NCBI GenBank assembly: GCA_014904985.1 | Contig: MU129085.1 | Coordinates: 31,157-95,156, forward strand | Direction of reading: 5' to 3' | DNA length: 64,000 nucleotides | Origin: Hydnum rufescens UP504 | Lineage: Eukaryota > Basidiomycota > Agaricomycetes > Cantharellales > Hydnaceae | Part shown: one piece after another, positions 32,401-44,318 of the stretch | How positions within the stretch are numbered: position 1 is the stretch's first letter | Layout of the letters: each line of letters begins with the position of its first letter | Notes under the pieces: generated by a model | Database searches by the model: none | Told to the model about the DNA's origin: nothing | What the model saw: the letters and a program-made list of their open reading frames with translations, nothing else | Translations under genes and position numbers: made by a program

Positions 32401-34721
32401 GCATCCAGCACCTTCCCGATCTGACGCCCTGGGTCAGCCCCAGCATAACGGCTGCAAATGAAGCCACAGGCAGTTGCAGCCCACTGAAAGGAAGTTTCGG
32501 CCATCCCAATGAGTGCAGCCAGCTGCTTCTGGTACTTCTCCCCATGGAATTCCTTCACATCACGGAGTTCATGCCGTATATATGCCGCAATATCGCGCGA
32601 AGTCTGAGATAGCGGGATGTCGTCCACACGTATGATGTCAACCCCGGGTGGTAATGGAGACTGCAATGCATCTTGAATATCGGGCTCATGTCTCGAAGTC
32701 ACTACGATTCGAAGACCGGAGGGAGTTCTGATGCTCGCGTTGTTAAAATTGCGAGCACATTGGCACGAGCCCTATCGTCCCTAGATTCATCAAATGCGTC
32801 GAGGAAAACAATGGTCTCCCCAAGGGCCTGATCATCCTCGAATGATTTCTTGATAAAGTGCTGGAACTGCACTTTGCAGTCAAGCGTTCTTCGTATCGCG
32901 GTGTCGTCCTTGACAGCATCCACCAGGCGCTGCTTCCGCGACTTGTCCAGGTCCGCGAGGTCTTGAGCGATCGTACTGAATAGGCTGGTCAGGTTTGCGA
33001 GGGGCTGATTCCTGTCAAAGCCGTAGTACGACCCCATGCGTTCAAGCTCAGAAATGCGTTTTGCGCATGAGCGAAGGATCGACGATTTCCCGCACCCGCC
33101 ACCCCACACAACCAAAGCACACGAGACGAGTCGTTAGAGCTCAATCTTATCGAATCACTCCCATCAACCGACGGCGTATCCGCTCCAACAGCCCAACGCA
33201 CTATAGTCTCGATGATCTCAGTACGTGTGCCTGGCAAGCACTCTTGATCTAGATCATGACGGGCCTCCGGGGCATATTTCAGTTCGCTCAGCACTTGCAA
33301 GTCCCCTGTAAATCATCTTAGAACCTAGGCTTTAGCCAAAAGCATACAAGAAGCACTTACGGACTTCAGTCACAACGTCTAAGACGCGATGGGTAACGAC
33401 GGTGCATTGTATATTAGCATGATCAATCAGATTCCGCCGGAGACTCTCAAGGGTCCCCTTGTAGCTATCGATCCGTGCGTCCACGAGAGACACCGTGTAC
33501 TTCACAGTGCGATGGGCTGCGACTCACGGGGGTCAGCCTTGGAGCAAGCAGGAGATCGGGGATTCCACATACCAAAGGACTTGTCCCTGCAATAGTCCCG
33601 AATGAAATATGTGCATTCCATTACTTGGCGCAGTATTTGGTTGATGATGACTTGATCTGGTTTTGAGCGTCCCTTCAACCCCTCGGCTTCGTCGGCAAAA
33701 GAGCAGCTATCCGCCATAGTCTGGACTAGACCCATTACTTTGGCGTCTCGATCACTCTGGGCCGAAGGGATCTAATCGAACACCAGTCAGAGAGTATACA
33801 GATGCAAAAATTTGATTCCAATCGTACTTTATATGCTGCCGAGACGACTCCCCATGCTAACTTGATCCATGGGTGAACCTGTTTGTAAACGCTTCTTAGT
33901 GATCGGAGGGCTCAAGTAATTCGGGATGAAACGTGCCTCGGCGACCGCATCAGCAACTTTCACAAGTGCACTGAGGCGACTCAACAGGGGCTGCCAAGCA
34001 TTGACCTGAGCCGTGACTTCTGTTGCAAGTAAGGTGGTAGCTTGCATGGCGTCGTTGACCACGGTTAGCCCAGGACCTAGCTGCTGAACAGCCGAATTGG
34101 CGCTCCCGACAGCATCACTAGCGGATGCGAGAGAGGATGTCACGCATATTGTCAACTCCCCGACTTTGTCGTTCGCGGCACCTTGAAGATCGAGGCGGAT
34201 CTCTGTAAGGATAAAGACCGTGGATGAGCGCAGCCCTCTTATCGCAGAAATATGAGCAGGCTCACCATTACCTGTTGCAGAGGAGAGATCCAAAGCACAC
34301 GATGCGACAATCTGCCCCTTACGCCCAAAACGACGCTCGCACAGATCTATAGTCACTCTGCAATCGATAGGTGTCGGAGCGACCATGCTGCCGAGAGAAT
34401 ATAAAGGGCGAGGAAGCACATGTGGGTGAAGGCGACCTACAACTCCTCCCCGAAGGGATCCTTCCATGTCACCGCCTCACGTGTTGCCTTGAAGTACTCT
34501 GATTTTGGCGAACGAAGTCCAGTGACGGTAGCGGGAGGCTCGATGGTGAAGTGAAGGCGATATTTTTCCGACGTACGCAGAAGATGAGTACTGCATCTGG
34601 CCTCTGTCGCGAGTGCCAAAGAGGTTTGTTGGATGCCAATTACTGGTCCGTAAGTAGATGGCACACCTGAAATATACACTCTGTGCATGTCTGCTGGTTT
34701 CAGTGGATCGTTAGATGCCAT
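29433..34721 (-). CDS. NACHT-WD40 (NWD) STAND protein, with several frameshifts
   Basis: Minus strand. N-terminal exons (34721-34210) encode a C2-like region with HFTIEPPATV and CRVTIDLCERRFG. Helical exons follow (34205-33360), then a NACHT ATPase (about 33300-32270) with a P-loop near 33090 and Walker B IVFLDAFDES near 32800. A helical region (32270-31700), 13 WD40 repeats plus one degenerate blade (31440-29700) and a tail complete it. NWD proteins are oligomerising signal sensors; fungal relatives (HET-E/HET-D class) control allorecognition. Introns at 34205-34275 and near 33310-33350 have canonical ends. Four frameshifts (about 33090, 32718, 32037, 31435) and a TGA (31703) break the frame. 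All four lie at runs of two to four equal bases, so sequencing error is possible. The WD40 half is CpG-poor; the NACHT half is not. Confidence 0.85.
29700..31440 (-). repeat. WD40 array with near-identical repeats
   Basis: Fourteen units of about 43 codons follow the pattern AFSPDGK.IASGS.D.TIQLWN.ETG.SIGQPM.GH. The framework is almost invariant. Differences concentrate at a few positions, e.g. the residue before D in SGSWD/SGSHD/SGSED and the residues after MKGH. Fourteen blades would make two seven-bladed propellers. The high identity is typical of fungal NWD recognition domains that evolve by repeat exchange. Confidence 0.85.
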
Positions 34722-35640
34722 GGTGTGCGAGAGAGCGCTCCAAGGGACGGATTTCCCAGACGATTAAAGGTGGATGGTGCGATTGAATAGCGACGAGGCG
34801 GAATTAATTTGCGACCACGAGGCAGAAGTCCCTCGTGCTTGAGGGTGTCCAGTCGAAATTTGCCAGATACTATGTACGAAATGTGTTGCTCTTTCAGAAA
34901 CGGCTAGTCAGTGCCACCAGTCGCTCAGACCTTGTCCTAACAGGTTTTCGCAGCGGTCTGACTTTTGGGACATTCAATCCCACGGTCACACGGTCATTAG
35001 GAAGTTGCTGACGTAATTCGTGGCCGTGGTGGCCCAACGGGCTGGAACGGCCTTCAGATCTGGCCTAGGCAAGTACGGCGTCGACAGAGATCTAGGGGGG
35101 TGTTGTTACTAAGCTCGGAATCTGTTCATATGGTCTTCTCTTTAAATTTGATATCTGCCTGTGCGCTCTCGTTGCCGCGGCTTTCGCTCTGGGTCCTGCG
35201 GTAATATTATGGAGGCTGCAGTTACCTGCATTGTAGACTGGCGGTTTGGTCACGCTCTTTCCTCTAATAGAGCAAGGGATGGATGGTGATCTTGCCCCAT
35301 CTGTGGGAGTTCCAGGGCAATATAGAAATGGCTCCGATGAAAGACAAAATCAGGTGTCAGGGGGTGAACACGGAATGAGACAGTGACTAATATAGTGCTT
35401 GGGACGACCTTTTCTCTTGCACTATTTCTCAAGCCGTCCGATGTCCGACTTCAAGCGGTCAAATCGTGGACTTGGCCTTTCTCAGTTTGGCTTGGGCTCC
35501 GACGTCAGTCTTAGTATATCAGGCCAATAAAAGATCCTCCGAGGTTGTGGGACACTGTAATATTGCACATACAAATTCTGAACGTGGAGGGGCATCCAGG
35601 ATGAAGAGATTAGACAAACAAGTAGTAAAAGAAGATAGCG
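34722..35640. other. Upstream region of the NWD gene
   Basis: No gene is supported. The stretch is CpG-normal and probably carries the NWD promoter and adjoining intergenic DNA. No clear TATA box was found at a convincing distance from 34721. Confidence 0.4.
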
Positions 35641-35816
35641 TCAATTAGAACCGTACATAACGCCAACAGAAGAAATACCCCTAGTCAAGTTGTCGTCGAT
35701 CGTTATGGTCTCATCATCAAACCACGACGGGAGATCATCCCGAAATCCCACTATGCAGCACCTCCCCACACCGATCGCGCACCACGCTCGTATCCACAAA
35801 ACAAAGCACCGTACCG

Positions 35817-36234
35817 ATGGGGAAGCAGAACAAGGCCGAGGAGGTCGAGGAGACCCCAGCGTGTGGGGTCGGGGACGTGCGCGCCCTGCTGGAGACACTG
35901 CATCGCGGAGTGCGTAGGCGGGAGATGCGTCGTGATGGTCTGCAGTGTCTGCGGATTCCGATAGTGGCAGAGCGTTACGCGCTCTGGGATATTGTGTGAA
36001 CTCGCTACTGCGTGGGGTGCAAAGGGACACGAGGATGCCGGGAGGGGATGGAACTGTTGCGGCAATCCGGAGGGTGGTAGGGACTTGGAGGCGTCCATGT
36101 TCGCTGTGGAAGTTGGTTGTTGTTTCTTCGCATCCCCACTGTTCCTAGTGTTGGTAGCGGTGTCCCTACTGTGGATGGGTAAAAGGATGATGTTCTTAGG
36201 GCATATACGCGTACGATGGAAAGTAGAACGATAG
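35817..36234 (+). CDS. Possible small gene, unrecognised
   Basis: An ATG at 35817 opens a 60-codon frame (MGKQNKAEEVEE...) that is rich in charged residues and ends at 35999. An overlapping frame continues to 36234 and encodes a hydrophobic stretch (CCFFASPLFLVLVAVSLLW) with basic residues after it, as in a membrane helix. A spliced product would be a small membrane protein. The donor (GTGTGA near 35988) and acceptor are not convincing. The minus-strand frames across the same region are probably shadows. Confidence 0.25.
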
Positions 36235-36239
36235 CTCAC

Positions 36240-36868
36240 GTTGAGCGTTACCACTGACTGGGACGTCATGCGATGGGGGGTGTCCTTCGTCTAATAATCA
36301 TATTCGAACCCCACCGTCCAATTCTCGAAATAATGAGTTTTGGGTTGGGAACGACATCGCTCCTGAGTCGGCAACTGCCGCCTGATTGTTTTCCCGCCTT
36401 GTAGTCCCGGCGATTACTGCACAATCCGGGTGCTACTTTCATCCACGGGCATTACCTTCTTCTCTTGGGACGAGACCAATGCTCATCGGAGGCCCTACAC
36501 TCGTGCTTGGATTCGAATGACACCCTTTTTGGCTTACTGTGATGCACGACTCTGCACGAAACCATCATCAATCGATTGCTATGGACCTGGCCCGGAGCAT
36601 GTTCTAATTGAATCCCCCGAATTATAACCGCTTGCCTGCTTGGAATTTCTCCACCTTTGTTATTCGGGTGGTTTCTCATTCTCGCGAGCCAAACGCAATA
36701 TCGATATACTCTATTATTAAACCTTCAAAATGTGCCTAACAGCCGAACGGTAATGTGGGGATAGTCGAATTTGGGCTTGTTGAATCGTGTTGGCCCCTTC
36801 GGCTGTTTGAGGGTGCCAGTCGATTAGTACATGCTGTGGCCTAATAATATTAATATGCACCACCAGAT
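36240..36868. other. No supported gene
   Basis: Only short frames on both strands, with no motif recognised. Confidence 0.4.
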
Positions 36869-36879
36869 TTGTTTCAGAG

Positions 36880-37675
36880 CTCGCATTCGCAAACCGGGAC
36901 TCGTCCTCGTGAACTAAAAATGCCACCCTCCCCCCGCATTAAATGTATACATAGGGCATGCAATATGGCGATGGTGTTTTCATCCCTGACCTTGGGCCGA
37001 CAAAGCATGGTGCCTCCAGAAAGATGTTGGAACCTGGTCTATGAAGGGATTCATTCAGCAACCTCCGGGATCTGGTGGATCCTGGTCCTCGTCATGTAGT
37101 CCCACTCAGCAAGTGCGTCCATATAAAAATCGCGCGTACGGGTCCTTTCCTTCAACCCAACACTGTCGATTGTTGCCTTATTTTTTTAATTCTGAACAGA
37201 GGGGAACTTGTAAACTATCCACGGAATGGGTAACACCCTGACTGAACAAGTGATCCCAACCCTCGACGGCACAAAGCACCAAGAGCTCCTCGCGAATACC
37301 TCTACTCTTCCCCCAACCGTCCCCGCCGGCAGTCTCTACAATGCAGCAGAGCTCTTCATCTCCCTGCCCTCGATACATTACCCAACGCCCTACCTCTACG
37401 CGTCTAATCGCCCCTCCCCGCGCAGACTGACCCGCTCGGGGACACCATCGCCAACTTTGCACTCGAAACCAGGTTGCATCTCCTCAGACACGTCCACACA
37501 GGCTTGGAGCAGCTCCGCGGCGTGAATCTCAGAGGCGAGCACGGCCAATACGTCACCGCGGCACGCCTTGCAGGCGACGGAATCGCCGTGTTCGAGCGCG
37601 TCGATTGGGGTGCGGATCTGAAGCTCCCCGCGCGCTATGATGGAGTGGGCTCAGGGAAGGTCCCTAGCTTTGCAT
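36880..37675 (+). pseudogene. Partial lactonase duplicate
   Basis: Matches the second half of the gene at 42914-44316, starting near the intron before AVQYGNEVFIPDLG. It covers GFIQQPPGSG, LYTIHE-like residues, the LDGT..ELLANTSTLPPTVPAGSLYNAAELFISLPS stretch (37262-37380, still in frame here), and LQQLRGVNLRGEHGQYV. It has insertions in the first exon and no 5' half. CpG content is normal, unlike the 23.3 kb copy. It shows where the 44 kb copy is damaged. Confidence 0.7.
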
Positions 37676-37739
37676 GGGCTCAGACACCAGGCTCGCTCGG
37701 CTGTCCAGATTGTTCGAATGATGAATGGAATTCATGCTC

Positions 37740-39947
37740 ATGTACACAACCTCCCCTTGACGGCTCTCGAAGTATGCTGGTCCCAGTTACTAATAGTACC
37801 GTAGGTTTTCCTATAAGAAGGTTCCCATTTGGCATCGAAGGAGGAACTGCCAGTGCGCGGAGGGAAGAGATATAGTACGCATTGTGACTGAGATGTGTAG
37901 CACGCACTCACAATCCGGCGATATTTCCGAACTGAGAGAATGAATTGATCAGGGCGAGAACCACCGTGGGTATAGCAGGAGGACGGGGGAAGGAATTCCT
38001 GCCACAGGGGATTAGAACTGGGAAATGAGGACACTTACGTCGAGCAGCTCACGAGATCCAGCTAATGGAAATGATAAATCCAGAATAAGATCGAGCGATT
38101 AGGAACCTGGATGAATCCAGGTGTAGTGGGAGGAAATGAACTGAACAAGTTGAACATGCAGTTGCCAAGAACGAACAAGGTAAAGTAACGGGGTCCAGTC
38201 TTTTCCACATTCAGCGCGATGATGAAACCAACTATCCCAATGGACAACGGGGTAATTATGTGGAAAAATCGTTCTCCAGTTTTATCCGCATGCCTGAACG
38301 ATTATATCGGTCAGACGCATCATCACCATTTACAAATCCTATCCCAAACCTAGCAACTATAAAGACGATGACTGTCGCAAATCCCCGTGGTGGTGCACAG
38401 AGGAGAAGCGTGATCGTTCGTGAATATCCAAGCGTTACCGCGAGAGCTATCGAAAATAACGCCACAGTTTATTATAGCCCGGAAATCGGGACTATACTTT
38501 ATAATCGTCGGGACAAAAAGCACGCTCACCAGGGAAGTATTGATTAAATCTGCGCAAGACGATCAGCTCGGCTTGAAGGTATGATTCTCGAGATTCGACG
38601 CGTACGATAGTCCAATAGCCATCGCCGTCAGGGCCAGTGCCATCCACCACACCTAGCGTAGGGGATTTAGAAACCTTGTATTTTTGCTAGGGCAGGCGCA
38701 CACCTTCCAGTCCGTCACTGCCAATATCAAACCTGTCAAGTGCCTCCCAGATTCGCTGTCGGTCTCCCCTACGTCCTCAGCCATACGCACCTCTGCAAGT
38801 CGGCGCTCAAGAGGGGATAAAAATTTGGAAGTACTCGGGAAATCGGGAAGGATGAATATCGCGACGACGGCGAAAAACATCGTCAAAGCACCCTCAATAT
38901 AAAACAACCTATCCCGCACCCTGAGCGATCAGTTCCACGATTTCTGCACCCGGAGTAGGCGCACCATCGCCAAGCAGCGTGACCCAGCTTATCGTCCATC
39001 CCATTAAGCACCCCAGCGGCAATCAGGCCGCCGAACGCGTTGGAGATAAGGCTCCCGCAATAGAGAAGGGCAGTTCTCAAGCCCAGTTCATCCCGTTTAT
39101 ACCTAGCGACAATGGAAATGATTGAAGAGACGGCCCGGATGCCAAACACCGATGATAGCGCAGACGTACCATTTTGAAAGGAGGAATAAGGCACCGGGGA
39201 AGAAAGCAGCTGCACAATGTCAGATATGGAGAATAATAGCTTTCGGCGTCGGGATTAAATTTAATTAACCTTCGACAACGCCCAAGAAGAATCGGGTGAC
39301 CACCGCACCCGTGAAACTGAGCATACCAAAAATGTGTAAAATTTCCAAAAAAAAAAAATACGGAGATAGCTCACTTCGTTGTGACTCCTGTGAGGACGGA
39401 TATGCACCCCCATATCAACATAGAGGCAGGCAGATATACAGAGGGTTTTCCAATATGGTTCAGGAACATATTCGAAGGTATCTGAAAGATGATATATCCC
39501 ACATATAAAATACTGAGCACTGGGAGAAAAGTGAGCGACGGACAATTGCCCCGTATCAGAAACTAAATGACACCGTCGAGTAGGAAATTGCTGTCCCTTC
39601 AAATGGAGATCCTTTTCGAGCCCAAGTTGACGAGCTGCCGCTGCATTATTCCGATCAATCTGAAGTAACGAAAGAAGGACTCACGTAATTCAAACTAGTG
39701 TGCACAACAAGACGTGGGTCGAGGATGGAACTTTGCAATCAAACAAGGCCACGTACATATAGATGAGTACCAAGATTGACATCCTCAAATCAATTTTCCA
39801 TAACAACCTGCGCTCAAGCTTGGCTCGAGCCAAATGTTCCCCAAATTCAGCATCCGGCTGCTTGAGAATAGGGCCACTGGGAGTATCGCCGCTTTCCCGT
39901 CTCTCCAGAGATGCGGGATCGGTTGTGGGGACTGCTGGGCTGAACAT
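37740..39947 (-). CDS. MFS transporter, allantoate-permease/Dal5 family
   Basis: The minus-strand gene starts at ATG 39947 (MFSPAVPTTDPASL). The N-terminus is cytosolic. LRMSILVLIYMY starts helix 1, then come DRNNAAAARQLGLEKDL, GYIIFQIPSNM, VVTRFFLGVVE, AAFFPGALFLLSKW, YKRDELGLRTALLY, LISNAFGGLIAAGVLNGMD, IEGALTMFFAVVAIFILPDFP, RFNQYFP and near the end VVLALINSFSQFGNIAG. These are signature motifs of the anion:cation symporter family, which takes up allantoate, nicotinate, pantothenate or similar anions at the plasma membrane. At least eight short introns interrupt it (e.g. GTACGT..GCTAG near 39170-39110). Once spliced, most of the frame is open. It diverges from the next transporter across about 600 bases. 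The substrate is unknown. Confidence 0.8.
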
Positions 39948-40554
39948 GATAATATATCGGGAGGAAGAAAGTGATCCCGGGGCTCCAGAATAATTGTCCC
40001 TAGGAAATATTTGATTGCGCAGAATGCAGATGAGGTGGGCTGAAGGTCAGTGATGAGTGCATCCGACCCGCCGGCAATTCAATCGCATCGGTTATCCCCA
40101 ATATGGGAGCACCGGGATGCGGGACATCCTCGGACCTTTCTCTCCCAGATACGCAGTTTCTTGTTTTCTTTTTGCACCCCCCTTTAGGCGATGGGCCGCA
40201 CTGGCCCCTTGCACTAATTTTTCGCGTCCTTTCGCTCCTCATTTCCTTTTGTTAAAGGCTGAGGTTAGCCCATCTGTGGTCTCTTGAGTAGTATGGGAAG
40301 GCTCACCTGGCCCGTATATACACCTTGTGTCTAAGTACTGTTAGTATATCCGAATCTAAGTTCCTTTTGTTAACGGCTGAGCCCTGTCTAGTATAAGTCC
40401 GAAGGCCTTCAATGTAATAACGACTGCTCATTCTCGAGAAGCGAGAGCGATAGGGGACATAATTGCTCGTGAGAGCAGGGACGAGAATGCAGATAGACTT
40501 CGAAATTTAGAAAACACGAGGAGTGTGGATCACGTGCCACTGCACTCTCAGGCT
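39948..40554. promoter_or_regulatory. Divergent intergenic region between two transporters
   Basis: The two MFS genes point away from each other, so this stretch should hold both promoters. The word TTTTGTTAA(A/C)GGCTGAG occurs twice (40248-40264 and 40366-40382) and is a candidate shared site. No factor is assigned. Confidence 0.45.
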
Positions 40555-42641
40555 ATGAGCCGCATTGAGCGGTTCTCCTCAGTAGAAGGTCCCCAACCGA
40601 TATCGAAGTGGAGCATGTCACCCTTCTCCACTCAACTTTCCCTCGAATCTCTTCCCTCACTGAGGAAGACCGCTCCTTATTGGAACGGAGTCTTGTTGCC
40701 AGCCTTGACTTGCGACTCATGCCATTGCTCATCTTATTCTTCATCTTGAACTTCTTGGATCGCGTCAGTAACTTCCTTTTCCAATTACCCGTGTGTTTCC
40801 ATTGTATGAACCCAGAATGTTACAGCAAAACATAGCCTCGGCTCGACTAGCCAACATCGAGAGAGACCTCTCTCTCGTTGGAACACAGTATCAAACATGG
40901 TGGGCCCACTTCGACGCAAAACTTTCTCCTTACAGGGCTCATCAAGCCCATTAGCGTTTCTATTTTGTTTGTAGGCTATAGTGAGTATGATAATCAATAT
41001 CATATCTGGGGTCCTATAGCTTCTCCTCCCAGTTATAATGCAGGTTCCGTCAAATCTTATATTGGGCCAAATTAAGCGACCAGGATGGTATCTATGCGGA
41101 TGCATGGCTGCTTGGGGGACTATCTCCGCGTGCACAGGGGCCGTGCAAAATTTCCATGGCTTGCTGGTCTGTCGTTTTCTCCTGGGGTTTTTCGAGAGTG
41201 CATTTTTTCCGGGTGCAATAGTAAGTCCCATGAGCTCTCTTCGTCACTTGATATGATAGCCGTCTCACAACGGAAACCGTCCCTCGCAGTATTATATTTC
41301 TGCTTGGTACACGAAACGAGAATTGGCCCTTCGTACTGCGTGTGTATTTTCTCCTATATATAATACTATTTTATCTGAGTGATATCCCAGCATCTTTTAC
41401 GCCGGCAGTCAACTGGGTAATGCATTTGGTGGTCTCATCGCAATCGGTATTTTGAACCTCGACGGACATCTGGGGATTGCGGGATGGAGATGGCTCTTCC
41501 TGAGTACACTTCTTTGCACGTATGATAAGCATGGCCCGTTTGATCTGATCGATTCATGCAGTTGAAGGCTCGGCCACCGTTATCGTTGCTGGTTTGGGTG
41601 CGCTTGTCCTTCCTGGACTTCCTTCCTCCGATACACACCTCACACCCGAAGAGCGAGATCTAGCCGTCTGGCGGCTACGGGAGGACTTCGGTGATGCTCA
41701 CTTCACCCCGAGTACATCCCGTTTGGATGGTTTCAGACTTGCTGTCTGTGACCCGAAGACGTGGTTTCTGTGTGCGATCTTGTTCTTTACGTGTGAGCTG
41801 TGAGGATTTGTGTATGATGGCCAAGGGCCTGATGTCGTCGTGCGGATTCTATCAAGTCGTGGCTGCGGCCGTCACGAATTTTTTCCCATGTAAGTTCGCT
41901 CGGTTGTTCGTATTCACACTCATATCGATTTTCGTAACCCTAAAGCTGTCGTCAACACACTGGGATATTCACGAAACATCACCTTGCTGCTCACGGCACC
42001 GCCTTACCTCTTATGCTGCGCTGTTACGATGCTGAACGGGATGCACGCAGATAGGACTGGGGATAGGTGACGTCCAAAAATGTTCGATGCATATTCTGTA
42101 TTATTATTACTGACGACTTGGCCCCCTTTCTCTTCTAAGGTTCTACCATATTACCATCCCATTATTGATCACGGTGGGGGCCAACATCCTTGCAGCCACT
42201 ACGACTGGGATCGCGGCACGATATGTGGCTATGATGTTGATGCCATCGTCTTTCTATTCGGCTAGCACAGTGACTCTTGCCTGGATATCTGTAAGGGCAC
42301 TTCTCCTGTCTCCTGGATTGATATTGCGGAAGGCGGTTGAGAGCCTTTGTGTTAGCAAATTATAAACCAACCTGCAATGAAGAGAGCGGCTGCAATAGCC
42401 TTGATTAATGCGATTTCAAACACGGTGAGTGCTCGACCATGGATCGATGATTCTCCCGCGCACTGAGCGGAGGCTAAGTGAGATTTCGCAGTCAAATATT
42501 TGGACATCCTACCTTTATATTGGACCACCTCGCTATCTGCTGGCCCTCAGTGTGAACGGCATTGCGGCGACTATAGCCATGATGGCCGCGGTTGGCCTCC
42601 GCAGATATCTTGCTCATGAGGATAAACGGATCGCTCTTTGA
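40555..42641 (+). CDS. MFS transporter, allantoate-permease/Dal5 family (second)
   Basis: Plus-strand, intron-rich. Motifs in order are SLTEEDRSLLERSLVASLDLRLMPLLILFFILNFLDR (helix 1, 40650-40765), NIASARLANIERDL, a break, MQVPSNLILGQIKRPGWYL, RFLLGFFESAFFPGAI, QLGNAFGGLIAIGILN, PGLPSSDTHLTPEERDLAVWRLRED, NTLGYSRNITLLLTAPPYL, ILAATTTGIAARYVAM and NIWTSYLYIGPPRYLLALSVNG, ending ..LRRYLAHEDKRIAL. The order agrees with a 12-helix symporter of the same family as the divergent gene. The start is uncertain: ATG 40555 is in another frame from SLTEEDR, so a short intron or frameshift lies near 40605. Further breaks near 40870-41040 and 41830-41970 may be introns. Confidence 0.75.
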
Positions 42642-42913
42642 AGCTCGGTTTTCTTAGAGAGGGGCGGCCTGTCGTGAATCTATATATCACGGCGAATGAG
42701 ACTACTTGGGTGTGAACGTGACCATCAAGGAGCCAGTTACATAGTTCTTGGAGGGGAGAGAACTAACTACACTGTACATGTTATGCATCGGCTTACCTGC
42801 CGCGGTTTTCACGATGCGGAATTTGTCCCGATTTTACACATCCGAGTTCAACCTCATTTGATGCCTTTAATTGCCTCATATATACAGTTAGAAAGCAAGA
42901 CCACTCTTGAGCT

Positions 42914-44316
42914 ATGAAGATCACGACTATGTGGAATAACCCCATTACCCTTCTTGGCGGGACGTATACAGCATTCATCAACACCTATAGCTTTGTTCCA
43001 AATGGACCTCTGTCCACCTTGTCCCTTGTCGGCCAGAGTCCTGGCCCTAGTTCCACTTGGATCTCCCTGCATCCTAAAAATCGCTCGTTACTCTTGTGAG
43101 CACTTTTTCTTCTGCACGAAGACTATGGGTCTCAAAGGTGCCTTTGTGTTACGTTCTAGTTCGACGGTTGAAACAGGGCCTGGCTCGGTCGCGTCCTTCA
43201 TCATCGGTTCGGACGGGCTTGTCAGGCAGATCGACCGAACACCCTCCTTTGGAAATTCGCCAGCTTACTTGGCAATAGTGAACGATGGAAAGGAAGTCAT
43301 TGCTCCTAACGTACGTCGTTCTCTTTCCGCGTCCGATCAGATACTCACGCGTTTTTCCTTCTTTTTTTTTGCGCTCCACCATGCTGATCGTTCCATTATG
43401 ATATATGTAGTATTCTAGCGCAAATGTCGCGTCACACATTCTGGGAGAGGACCAAGCCTATTTCGTGTCCAGGAGTAATTTGGTCACGTTTAATGGTTCT
43501 GGCCCTAATCGAGCACGTCAGGCCTCATCGCATCCTCACGAGGTATTTTCTTCCCTTTCCTTTCTCGTCTTCGTGAACTAACATCACCACCCCCCACATT
43601 AAATATGTACATAGGCTGTGCAGTATGGCAACGAAGTCTTCATCCCTGACCTCGGGGCCGACAAAGTGTGGCGCCTTGAGAAAGATGGCGGAAAGTGGTC
43701 TGTGAAGGGATTCATTCAGCAGCCTCTGGGATCTGGTCCTCGTCATATAGTCCCACTCAGTAAGTGCGCCCATACATTTAGTCCGAGACTGCCGATTGTT
43801 GCCTTATTTTTTTCTTCTGCACAGAGGGCAAATTGTACACTATTCATGAAATGAGCAACACCGTGACCGAACAAGTGATCCCACCCCTCGACGGCAGAGG
43901 GCCCCAAAGCTCCTCGCGAATATCTCTACTCTTCCGCCAACTGTCCCTCCCGGCAGTCTCCACAACGCAGCAGAGCTCTTCGTCTCCCCGCCCTCGACAC
44001 GTTACCCAACGCCCTACCTCTACGCGTCCAATCGGAATGTCTCGCCCCTCCCGCGCAGACTGACCCGCTCGGGGACACCATCGCCATCTTCGCACTCGAA
44101 CCCAAGCTGCATCTCGTCAGGCACGTCCACACAGGCTTGCAGCAGCTCCGGGGCGTGAGCCTCGGAGGCGAGGATGGCCAGTACGTTGCCGCGGCGGGGC
44201 TTGCAGGTGGAGGCATCGCGGTGTTCGAGCGCGTGGATGGGGGTGCGGATCTGAAACTCCTGGCGCGCTATGATGGAGTGGGCTCGGAGAAAGTCTCTAG
44301 CTTTGTATGGACTTAG
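42914..44316 (+). pseudogene. Lactonase / carboxy-cis,cis-muconate cyclase-like protein, damaged
   Basis: ATG 42914 starts a seven-bladed beta-propeller lactonase: GGTYTAFINTYSF, LSLVGQSPGPSSTWISLHP, FVLRSSSTVETGPG, SPAYLAIVNDG, then introns at 43311-43410 (GTACGT..TGTAG) and about 43543-43614 (GTATTT..ATAG). AVQYGNEVFIPDLGADKVWRL and a GTAAGT..CACAG intron (43759-43826) follow. Then come TIHEMSNTVTEQVIPPLDG, LLANISTLPPTVPPGS, DPLGDTIAIFALEP and GVSLGGEDGQYVAAAGL. The end is SSFVWT-stop at 44316. Family members hydrolyse lactones or act near the protocatechuate branch. Frame breaks near 43095, 43905 and 44060 argue for a pseudogene or sequence errors. It sits 3' of two transporters. Confidence 0.7.
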
Positions 44317-44318
44317 AC

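Noticed and set aside
35751..36269. 172-codon minus-strand frame
   Set aside because: Low-complexity S/T/P/H composition with no motif. A plus-strand ATG frame with membrane-like continuation is at least as likely, and neither is strong.
37680..37907. Separate small gene at the end of the transporter
   Set aside because: The minus-strand codons here (DAKWEPSYRKTYG) fit the last exon of the MFS transporter.
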